A stretch of 62,171 nucleotides of DNA. It comes from Candidatus Acidiferrales bacterium. Its GTDB lineage: Bacteria; Acidobacteriota; Terriglobia; Acidiferrales; UBA7541. Location: contig JASHPG010000094.1 of NCBI GenBank assembly GCA_030038275.1, forward strand, positions 1 to 62,171. Direction: 5' to 3'. A model generated the notes under the pieces. That model was not told the origin of the DNA. It worked only from the letters and a program-made list of their open reading frames with translations, and did not search any database. Below, piece by piece: positions 1 to 7,241 of the stretch. The position numbers were made by a program, and so were the translations under genes. Each line of letters opens with the position of its first letter. The stretch's first letter is position 1.

Positions 1-573
1 TCGCACGACGGTCGTTTTTTGCTTTATTATACCTTGGATCCTCAGACAAAGGACGACATCTGGGTGCTTCCGCTTCAGGGTGATCGCAAGCCTTTTCCAT
101 TTCTGCGCACGCCATTCGACGAGCTCAACGCCCATTTCTCTCCCGATGGGCATTGGGTGGCGTACGAGTCGTATGAATCCGGGCGCGACGAGGTTTACGT
201 CCGGCCGTTTTCGCCGGATGCTACCGCGGCAGACGCCTCTGGCGCAGGCGCCAAATGGCAGGTCTCCTATGGTGGCGGCCAATTGCCACTATGGAGCGCG
301 GACGGCAAAGAGTTGTATTACCTGACCTCCGATGGGAAAGTCATAGAAGTCGGCGTTACGACCAGCCCGGCGTTTCAGGCGGCCACGCCCAAATTCCTCT
401 TTCAAGCGCCGTCGCTAGCCAGCGTACCTGCCCTTCGGGCAACGGGTAAATACACAGTTGACGGCAAGCGGTTTCTGTTCATTTCTCCGACAGGGCAAAG
501 CAGCCAATCTCAAGCACAAGCGCCATTCAACGTGGTACTCAACTGGCAAGACACGCTGAAGCAACAGCAATGA
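1..573 (+). CDS. TolB/WD40-like beta-propeller protein, C-terminal part (5' truncated by window edge)
   Basis: The frame is open from the first base and ends at TGA 571-573, so only the last 190 or so residues are seen. They read as propeller blades: a segment with SPDGHWVAYES, then WSADGKELYYLTSDGKV, then a blade ending in GKRFLFISP. This is the TolB/PD40 repeat style found at the C-terminus of acidobacterial Ser/Thr kinases and of OmpR-like or peptidase fusions. Two kinase-propeller genes later in the window (from 13010 and 15954) use the same repeat, so this is most likely the tail of another kinase. The catalytic or DNA-binding part lies outside the window, so that is inference. Expected location is extracytoplasmic. 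Confidence 0.75.
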   Translation, partial: SHDGRFLLYYTLDPQTKDDIWVLPLQGDRKPFPFLRTPFDELNAHFSPDGHWVAYESYESGRDEVYVRPFSPDATAADASGAGAKWQVSYGGGQLPLWSADGKELYYLTSDGKVIEVGVTTSPAFQAATPKFLFQAPSLASVPALRATGKYTVDGKRFLFISPTGQSSQSQAQAPFNVVLNWQDTLKQQQ

Positions 574-728
574 CACGCACGGCTGCGCCGATCAACTGCT
601 CGCTCGCCAGACGCCCGCCAACAGCTTTGATTTTTACCGCCGTATCTCCTGAATCGTGGTAAAACAGTCGCGGTGCGTTTTTCGTGAGTCGCGCTGGTGG
701 GAGCGCGCCCGATATGTCGGGGGGAACC

Positions 729-1562
729 GTGCTCAAGAGTTTCTCGGCCTTAGCAGCAATAATTTTTTTATCCGCACTTTCAGCAGGCGCGCAGTATCCG
801 GTTTACCCGTCGAAACCAACTCCTGAGCAGGCTGCCGCCGAGCAGCGCGGCAAGGCGCTTTTCCAGCAAAACTGTGCCGTTTGCCACGGAGCGAATCTCA
901 CTGGCGGGCGCGGCCCCGATCTGATCCGCTCTGATCTGACGCGTCAGGACAAAAACGGCAACCTCATCGGTCCTGTTGTTTCGCAAGGCCGCATCGAGAA
1001 AGGCATGCCCGCTTTTTCGCAACTGAGCCAATCGCAGATCGCCGATCTCGTCGCGTACATTCATTCCGAAATTACGGTCTTCGATCTGCACACGCGTATT
1101 CCCGGCGGCTATCCCAACGATATTCCGCCGTCGCAACTCGCCACCGGCAGCGCCGCCGCTGGCAAGGCGTTCTTCTACGGCGCAGGGCACTGCTCGGATT
1201 GTCACTCGCCCACCGGCGATCTCGCCCATATCGCCTCAAGGTACCTGGACCCGACCACGCTCGAGCAGCTTTTCATTAGTCCCGCAGGAACGCTGGCGTT
1301 TTCCCCGACTTACCGCAAGGGAGTCACGATTACCGCCTCCGTCACGTTGAAGGACGGCACCATCATGGAAGGCCCGCTCCTCGAAAACGGCGGGGGCTAC
1401 GTTAGTATCCAGGGTTCCGATGGGTGGACGCACACCTGGCCCCTCAGCGACGTTAAAAGCGTCGCCGTGCACAATCCCGTACAGGCGCACATCGATATGC
1501 TTCCGAAGTGGAACAACGAAGAGATGCATAACATGTTTACCTATCTGGAGACGCTCAAGTGA
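729..1562 (+). CDS. Di-haem c-type cytochrome, exported
   Basis: 277 residues from GTG 729. This start is preferred over the upstream in-frame GTG 684 because a purine-rich GGGGGGAA lies just before it and the protein then begins with a clean signal peptide (LKSFSALAAIIFLSALSAGA). Two haem-attachment motifs are visible: CAVCH at residues 49-53, inside a cytochrome c class I domain, and CSDCH at 155-159, in a second domain. The middle region (residues about 180-240) is low in recognisable features. The stop overlaps the GTG start of the PQQ dehydrogenase at 1559, so the two are translationally coupled. The obvious inferred role is periplasmic electron acceptor for the adjacent quinoproteins. 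Confidence 0.88.
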   Translation: MLKSFSALAAIIFLSALSAGAQYPVYPSKPTPEQAAAEQRGKALFQQNCAVCHGANLTGGRGPDLIRSDLTRQDKNGNLIGPVVSQGRIEKGMPAFSQLSQSQIADLVAYIHSEITVFDLHTRIPGGYPNDIPPSQLATGSAAAGKAFFYGAGHCSDCHSPTGDLAHIASRYLDPTTLEQLFISPAGTLAFSPTYRKGVTITASVTLKDGTIMEGPLLENGGGYVSIQGSDGWTHTWPLSDVKSVAVHNPVQAHIDMLPKWNNEEMHNMFTYLETLK

Positions 1563-3157
1563 AGCGCCTAATTGCAATTCTCGCCGTTCTTCTTGCTCTG
1601 GCATTCGCGATAGCGCCGTCATCGCGCGCACAGGGTCTCGATAATTTGTCAGTGCTCAGTCAGGCACCGACCTCGATGTGGCCCAGCTACAACGGCGACT
1701 ATAGCGGTCGCCGCTTCAGCCCACTCACGCAGATCAATGAAAAGAACGTTGGCTCGCTCGGCCTGGCTTGGGCCTTTCAAACCGGCGCGCGTTCACTCGA
1801 AACCATGCCGCTCGAAGTGAACGGAATCATGTACATCACCGGCGGCAACGAGATGTGGGCTGTCGATGCGCTCACCGGCCGGCAGATATGGCACTTCGTC
1901 AACGGACGTCCCGGCGGCAGCAGCAAAGGCGCTGCCATGTATAAAGACAAGCTGTACATGACCACGCCCGACGATAAGCTCCTCTGCATCGACGCAAAAG
2001 ACGGCAAGCTCCTCTGGCAGATTCCGATCGACGATCCCACGCTCAAGGCTTTTGGCGGAAGCGCGCCGCTCGTCGTCAAAGACCACATTATCGTCGGAAC
2101 GGGCGGCGACACTGCGGACCTTCCCGGTTACCTGCTGGCTGTCGATCCCGATACGGGAAAAATCCAGTGGCGTTGGGACGCGATGCCCAAGCCGGGCACG
2201 CCCGCATGGAACACCTGGCCGCACGATACCGACGTAGTCACCCGCGGCGGCGGAATGACCTGGATCACTGGCACCTACGACCCCGATCTGAATCTTCTCT
2301 ATTGGGGTACCGGCAATCCGCATCCTGTTGAAAACGGTGCCGCGCGTGCGGGCGCGAATCTTTACACCTGCTCGATCATCGCGCTCGATCCGGATACCGG
2401 CAAGCTCGTCTGGTATTTTCAAGGCTCTCCTCACGATACCCATGATTGGGACATGAACATGACGCCTGTCCTTTTCAACGGCACGTGGCACGGCAAGCCG
2501 CGCAAGCTCGTCGCGCAGGCAGGCAAGAACGGCATGTTCTTCGTCCTCGATCGCACCGACGGCAAAGCGCTGCTCTCCGAAGCCTTCGTGAAGGCGAATT
2601 GGTACACGGGCCTTAACAAGCGCGGCGAACCGATTCCCGACCCGATTCGCGAACCGCAGCCTGACGGCACTCTCGTCTGGGGCAGCACCGGCACGGATTG
2701 GCAGGCTCCGAGCTTCGATCCGCAGACCGGCCTCTTTTACGTCAACTCGCAGCAGTCGTTCGGTGTCTTCTACCTCACCATGCCCGGCATCCACGCCGAA
2801 GGCTGGGCCGGCCGCGACTTCTTCCTGTATTCGAAGTCGATGATGAAAGCCATCGACTACCAAACCGGCAAAATTAAGTGGGTACATGACTTCCCCGGTC
2901 GCGAGGGGTTGGAGGGCGTCCTTACGACCGCCGGTCGCTTGGTGTTCACCGGCGGCAGCTACGACAACGTGCTTGCCCTCGACGCCCGAACCGGCAAAAC
3001 GGTGTGGCAGACCTTCGTCGGCGGCGGAATGAGTACGTCACCCATGACTTATGAGCTGTTCGGCCGCCAATACGTGGTCTATCCCGCGGGAGGCACTGTT
3101 TTTGCGTTCTCATTGCCGAGCCGTGCGGGCAATACGGAAGAGATGTCCGGCAATTAA
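1559..3157 (+). CDS. PQQ-dependent alcohol-dehydrogenase-type quinoprotein (first copy)
   Basis: 532 residues, starting with GTG inside the stop of the cytochrome gene. A signal peptide (KRLIAILAVLLALAFAIAP...) leads into an eight-bladed quinoprotein propeller with typical lines such as YNGDYSGRRFSPLTQIN, ALDPDTGKLVWYFQGSPHDTHDWD and LDARTGKTVWQTFVGGG. Aligned to methanol/ethanol dehydrogenases, the WD at 297-298 corresponds to the catalytic Asp, and the residue two further on is Asn300. There is no C-terminal cytochrome domain, so the separate di-haem cytochrome probably takes the electrons. It should oxidise an alcohol or aldehyde in the periplasm with PQQ and a metal. Substrate is unknown. 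No PQQ biosynthesis genes are in the window. Confidence 0.88.
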   Translation: MKRLIAILAVLLALAFAIAPSSRAQGLDNLSVLSQAPTSMWPSYNGDYSGRRFSPLTQINEKNVGSLGLAWAFQTGARSLETMPLEVNGIMYITGGNEMWAVDALTGRQIWHFVNGRPGGSSKGAAMYKDKLYMTTPDDKLLCIDAKDGKLLWQIPIDDPTLKAFGGSAPLVVKDHIIVGTGGDTADLPGYLLAVDPDTGKIQWRWDAMPKPGTPAWNTWPHDTDVVTRGGGMTWITGTYDPDLNLLYWGTGNPHPVENGAARAGANLYTCSIIALDPDTGKLVWYFQGSPHDTHDWDMNMTPVLFNGTWHGKPRKLVAQAGKNGMFFVLDRTDGKALLSEAFVKANWYTGLNKRGEPIPDPIREPQPDGTLVWGSTGTDWQAPSFDPQTGLFYVNSQQSFGVFYLTMPGIHAEGWAGRDFFLYSKSMMKAIDYQTGKIKWVHDFPGREGLEGVLTTAGRLVFTGGSYDNVLALDARTGKTVWQTFVGGGMSTSPMTYELFGRQYVVYPAGGTVFAFSLPSRAGNTEEMSGN

Positions 3158-3495
3158 TGTGGCGCGGCGAAGCCGTGTAACCGCATAGCGCCCCTTACGT
3201 CTAAGGAAGTAGGCGGAGGCAAGCGGTGGTTTCGCGAAGGTAACCGCTTCGCCTGTTGTGGCCCGGCGGTTGGGCTCAAATGGTCGATGACTCGATAGTA
3301 CCGGCCCTTGACACCCGCCGAAACCGTTGGCTACCATCCGCGAAGGCGGTGTGGGAGCGGCATTTACATGATTCCATGGTGCTGCAATTTGCGGCAGGTA
3401 AGTTCGGAGTTCGCACCGGGAGAATCTCTGCAATCAGTATGGGAATCTAACAATCATAAAGGCTGCGTTGAAGCGCTCGGATGCGGGAGGTGTTT
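3158..3495. other. Intergenic region with a large imperfect hairpin
   Basis: No convincing ORF. The clearest element is an inverted repeat at 3217-3253: GGC-AAGCGGT pairs with ACCGCTT-C-GCC with one bulge, and TTCGCGAA lies in the loop. The stretch separates the cytochrome/dehydrogenase pair from the rhodanese gene and probably holds the promoter of the latter, but I could not pick -35/-10 boxes with confidence. The hairpin has no T-run, so it is not a standard terminator. Confidence 0.4.
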
Positions 3496-4497
3496 ATGAC
3501 GAAGTGGATCGTTGTTGCGATGATTGTGTTGGGAATGGCGTTTGCCGCTCCCATCGTTTCGGCGCAGGACCAGGGCGACCAGGATCTCGGTCCCATGGAC
3601 CCGACCATGATGGAAGCGCCGCCGCCAACCTTTATTAAGCCTGCGGCAGTTTTGAAGATGATGCAGGACCACGATAATTCTTTCGTGCTCGTCGACACGC
3701 AGCCTCAAATGGCCTACGCGCAATCGCACATCCCGGGCGCGATCAACTACCCGTTCCAGGAGCGCCTCACGCCGCCCATTCCGCTCCCCCGCGATAAGAC
3801 GTTGATCCTCTATTGCCCCTGTACCCACGACGAAGACTCGATCAGCATGGCCAAGAAGCTCGCCGAATTTGGCTACTACAACGTCAAGATTCTCGAAGGC
3901 GGCTGGTATAAGTGGGAAGACCTGAAGTATCCGGTCACTGGCAATCCGAACGCCGATGACTCCTCTAGTGCGCAGCCTGCCGCTGCCGCCACCCCCACGG
4001 CCAGCAACGACAATGGCCCGCTCACTTCCGGCCGTCCGGTCGGTGCCGTCACTCCGTCGTTCCGCGTAATCGATGTTACCGGCAAATACAAGGGCCAGAA
4101 TACCTGCTACGTCTGCGAATATGGCGAAGCGCCCACGATCCTTGCCTTCTTCGATAAGCCCAGCGACCAGAACGCCAACCTGATCGTCAAGCTGAACCAG
4201 CTCGTCTCAGCGAATTCTCAGAAGAACCTCAAGGGCGTCGTCGTGATGGTCGATGGCCAGGATTCCAAGGCGTGGCTCGAGAAACTGGCTGCCGACAAGA
4301 ACATCAAGATCCCCATGGTCTATCTGCTCCATGGGCCGAAAGACCTCGGCGTGCGCCTGTACAAGATCAATACCGCCGCGAATGACACGTTCCTCGTCAA
4401 CGACAAGCGCACCGTGCAGACCAATCTCGTGAACGTCACCGATAGCAACTTCAATGAAGTTGCCGATGCCACCACGAAGATGCTCGGAGGCGAGTAA
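3496..4497 (+). CDS. Exported rhodanese-thioredoxin fusion protein
   Basis: 333 residues from ATG 3496; GGGAGG at 3484-3489 is well placed for it, and the signal peptide (TKWIVVAMIVLGMAFAAPIVSA) supports this start over ATG 3481. Residues about 45-140 form a rhodanese domain (VLVDTQPQMAYAQSHIPGAIN) with the active-site loop YCPCTHDEDS. Cys107 is the expected sulfur-carrying Cys and a second Cys follows at 109. A Ser/Ala/Pro-rich linker leads to a thioredoxin/peroxiredoxin-like domain with CYVC at 204-207. Such fusions handle sulfane sulfur or cysteine redox in the periplasm. Next to a TlpA-like gene (6 bp downstream) and c-type cytochromes, a role in haem ligation or redox maintenance is plausible but inferred. 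Confidence 0.8.
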   Translation: MTKWIVVAMIVLGMAFAAPIVSAQDQGDQDLGPMDPTMMEAPPPTFIKPAAVLKMMQDHDNSFVLVDTQPQMAYAQSHIPGAINYPFQERLTPPIPLPRDKTLILYCPCTHDEDSISMAKKLAEFGYYNVKILEGGWYKWEDLKYPVTGNPNADDSSSAQPAAAATPTASNDNGPLTSGRPVGAVTPSFRVIDVTGKYKGQNTCYVCEYGEAPTILAFFDKPSDQNANLIVKLNQLVSANSQKNLKGVVVMVDGQDSKAWLEKLAADKNIKIPMVYLLHGPKDLGVRLYKINTAANDTFLVNDKRTVQTNLVNVTDSNFNEVADATTKMLGGE

Positions 4498-4503
4498 GCC
4501 GTC

Positions 4504-5058
4504 ATGGCGAACTCTCGGTCACGCACGTTGGCGATAATCACATCAGCGCTGGCCGCCTTGGTGCTCCTCTTCGCGGGCATCAAGGCGGTTCCCGCGCGCG
4601 CTGCGGACACCGCGTCTCCTTTTAAGGTGCTCACGCCCGCGCAGCTCAAGGACCTCATCGCGTCGAATAAGGGCAAGGTGGTTTACCTCAACTTTTTTGC
4701 CACGTACTGCGTTCCTTGTCAGGCGGAATTTCCTGACATCATCAAGCTGTCGAAGACCTACGGTTCGCAAGGGCTCCAGGTGGTCGAAGTTTCGATGAAC
4801 GACCACACGGACCCGTCGGACATAGCGGCAATGACCAAGTACCTTGATAAGACGCAGCCGCCGTTCCCCATCTACATCGCTTCCACCGTTGACGATTCCT
4901 TTTACTCGGGCGTCGATCCGAAATGGGAGAAAGATGGCGAAGCGCTGCCTATGACCACCATCTTCGACCGCAACGGCGATCCTGTCCACTATTACGAAAA
5001 GGCCCTAAATTTCCAGGAAATGGCGCAGGATGTAAAGCCCCTCCTGGCCGCGAAATAG
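4504..5058 (+). CDS. TlpA/ResA-like thioredoxin, exported
   Basis: 184 residues, start ATG 4504 six bases after the preceding stop. An N-terminal hydrophobic segment (IITSALAALVLLFAGIKAVPARA) is a signal peptide or anchor. The thioredoxin fold follows, with the line VVYLNFFATYCVPCQAEF; the catalytic pair is Cys69-Val-Pro-Cys72. The family includes ResA/CcmG-like thiol reductants that keep apocytochrome CxxCH cysteines reduced, which fits the neighbouring cytochrome c and rhodanese-thioredoxin fusion. Length is normal for the family. An intrinsic terminator lies about 50 bases after its stop (5110-5144), so this gene may end the first transcript. Confidence 0.82.
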   Translation: MANSRSRTLAIITSALAALVLLFAGIKAVPARAADTASPFKVLTPAQLKDLIASNKGKVVYLNFFATYCVPCQAEFPDIIKLSKTYGSQGLQVVEVSMNDHTDPSDIAAMTKYLDKTQPPFPIYIASTVDDSFYSGVDPKWEKDGEALPMTTIFDRNGDPVHYYEKALNFQEMAQDVKPLLAAK

Positions 5059-5076
5059 CCGCGCGCGCGTTCGCGA

Positions 5077-6969
5077 ATGGCGCTCGCGAAAACCAATCCA
5101 AAATCATCGGGCCGCCTGCAATGCAAGCAGGCGGTCTTTTTTTTCGCTGCTGCCATTACTTTCGTGATGGCCGCTTTCCCTTCGGCCGTTCGCGCTCAAA
5201 CGGATTGGCCCTACGCTGGCCATGATCCTGGCGCTGCTCGCTACTCGCCGCTCAGCCAGGTCAACACCCAAAATGTCTCCAAGCTTCGGCGTGCATGGAC
5301 ATTCCACACCGGAGATCCCCGCGACGACATTAATTCCGAGGGCGCGCCCCTCGTCATCGGCGGCGTGATGTACTTCGTCGGCGGAAAATCCGTCTTCGCG
5401 CTCGATGCCGATGCCGGCCGCCAAATCTGGAAGTATCAAACCACGGGCACCGAGCGTCGTGGTCTTTCTTACTGGCCAGGCGGCAAGCAAACTCCGCCGC
5501 GCCTTTTCCTCGGCTTGGCCGGCCATCGCATGTTGGCGCTCGACGCCAAGACCGGTAAGCCCGCCTTGGGCTTTGGCGACGATGGTATCGTCGCCGGAGT
5601 TTCACCTTCGGCCGCGCCCGCTATCTACCACGATCTCGTCATCACCGGCGGCAATGCCGACCACACCGTTCGCGCCTGGGACGCGCGTACCGGCAAGCTC
5701 GTGTGGACATTCCATACCAAAGCTCAGCCCGGCCAGCCGGGTTATGACACCTGGAAAGGCGACAGTTGGAAGTGGAATCACGATGGCGTCCGCGGCACGG
5801 ACGTTTGGGGTTTCATGACCGTCGATGAACGCCATGGCCTCGTGTACGTTCCCATCGCCACCGCTGGCGGTCCCGACTTCTATGGCGGCACGCGGCTTGG
5901 CGACGATCTCTACGCCGACTGCCTCGTGGCGCTCGATGCCTCCACGGGCAAGCTCGTCTGGTATCACCAGTTGATCCATCACGATTTGTGGGATTACGAT
6001 CTTGCAGCCGCTCCCACTCTTTTCGACGTTCGCGAGCATGGCAAGATCGTTTATGGAGTTGCGGAAACCACCAAAGCCGGCCTGCTTTTTATGTTCGACC
6101 GCCTCACCGGCAAGCCATTGTTCGGCATCGAAGAGCGTCCTGTTCCACAAGAGCACGTTCTGGGCGACGAAAGCTCGCCCACGCAGCCGTTTCCGCTAAA
6201 GCCGCCGCCCTTCACGCGCAACAGTTTCACTGCCGCGGACCTCTACAGCCTCACGCCCGAGCATGCGGCGTTCTGCAAGCAACTCTGGGACAAGTACAAC
6301 TTCTATAGCGACGGTCCGTACACGCCTTACAGCACCACGCGCATGACTGTGATCTATCCCGGTCGCGAAGGCGGAGGCAATTGGGGCGGCCTCGGCTTTG
6401 ATCCCAAGCTCGGGTACATCTTCGGGATGAGCGTCTTCGATGCCGGTCAAACCGGCAAACTCATGAAAGCGCCGCACGGGAATCCGATGGGCGGCGATTA
6501 CACGAAAGAGTTTCCCTTCGGTCTCGATCCCTATAAGTCGCGATTTTGGGATCCCTCAAACGGCTGGCCGTGCGTGAATCCTCCCTGGAGCGCGCTTTAC
6601 GCCGTGAACGTCCGCACGGGCGACATCGTCTGGAATGTTCCTCTCGGCACCATCGATGCGCTTGCGGCCAAGGGATTTCCAGACACCGGCACGATCAATA
6701 GCGGCTCCATGATTGTCACCGCTGGCGGCATCATCTTCGTCGGCGCCACCAACGACGGTCGCTTTCGCGCCTTTGACGCTCGCACTGGAAAAACGCTCTG
6801 GACCGCGAAGCTCGATGCCAGCGCCCATACACTCCCAGTCACCTATAAAGGCCGCAACGGCAAGCAGTACGTCGTGGTCGAAGCTTTTGGGGGCATGGGC
6901 ATGCTGATGGTGCCCAACATCACCGACGAACGTCCTGGCGACAGCATCATCGCCTACGCTTTACCCTAG
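5077..6969 (+). CDS. PQQ-dependent dehydrogenase (second copy, WDYD type)
   Basis: 630 residues if it starts at ATG 5077. The body is a full quinoprotein propeller (WPYAGHDPGAARYSPLSQVN at the N-terminus; ALDARTGK-type and AFDARTGKTLW repeats later) resembling soluble quinoprotein glucose/alcohol dehydrogenases. The catalytic segment reads HHDLWDYDLA: Asp306 is the catalytic Asp and Asp308 two residues on is the extra Asp seen in lanthanide-using enzymes such as XoxF; the first copy (from 1559) has Asn there. The start is doubtful: codons 12-23 are encoded by an intrinsic-terminator hairpin and T-run, whose Phe-rich product forms the signal-peptide core. In-frame GTG 5166 and ATG 5169 would lose the signal peptide. 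No strong ribosome-binding site is seen at 5077. Confidence 0.85.
   Translation: MALAKTNPKSSGRLQCKQAVFFFAAAITFVMAAFPSAVRAQTDWPYAGHDPGAARYSPLSQVNTQNVSKLRRAWTFHTGDPRDDINSEGAPLVIGGVMYFVGGKSVFALDADAGRQIWKYQTTGTERRGLSYWPGGKQTPPRLFLGLAGHRMLALDAKTGKPALGFGDDGIVAGVSPSAAPAIYHDLVITGGNADHTVRAWDARTGKLVWTFHTKAQPGQPGYDTWKGDSWKWNHDGVRGTDVWGFMTVDERHGLVYVPIATAGGPDFYGGTRLGDDLYADCLVALDASTGKLVWYHQLIHHDLWDYDLAAAPTLFDVREHGKIVYGVAETTKAGLLFMFDRLTGKPLFGIEERPVPQEHVLGDESSPTQPFPLKPPPFTRNSFTAADLYSLTPEHAAFCKQLWDKYNFYSDGPYTPYSTTRMTVIYPGREGGGNWGGLGFDPKLGYIFGMSVFDAGQTGKLMKAPHGNPMGGDYTKEFPFGLDPYKSRFWDPSNGWPCVNPPWSALYAVNVRTGDIVWNVPLGTIDALAAKGFPDTGTINSGSMIVTAGGIIFVGATNDGRFRAFDARTGKTLWTAKLDASAHTLPVTYKGRNGKQYVVVEAFGGMGMLMVPNITDERPGDSIIAYALP
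5110..5144 (+). terminator. Intrinsic terminator overlapping the 5' end of the second PQQ dehydrogenase
   Basis: CCGCCTGC (5112-5119) pairs perfectly with GCAGGCGG (5127-5134); G5110-C5136 and a G-U pair extend it to 10 bp. The loop is AATGCAA and eight T follow (5137-5144). By sequence this is a textbook Rho-independent terminator. It lies after the TlpA-like gene but inside the apparent coding start of the next gene, so it could act as an attenuator. Confidence 0.8.
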
Positions 6970-7241
6970 TCTTCTTCTGCGGGCTATACCGCTGGCTTCG
7001 CGGACTTGATTTCCGGGCGATGCCATCCTCTCGCCTCAAGCCTCAAAATTGTCCCGTTAGACTCCGTCCTGCATGGGTTCTCCGCGCTGGCCTGCAACAA
7101 TAGAGCTGATCGTTCCCTGCGGCTGTCATTGTCCGTGATTTACAGGGTTTCCCCCTATTGCAGAAGATGTAGCCCGCCCGTAACGTATTGGCAGAGACGT
7201 TCGAGCCGATCGATAACCTATGACAGTCCGATGGAGTCTGG
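6970..7241. other. Intergenic region upstream of the histidine kinase
   Basis: A 272-base gap with no ORF that looks real. It should hold the promoter of the sensor kinase, but no pair of boxes stands out. No T-tailed hairpin follows the dehydrogenase stop. Confidence 0.3.
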
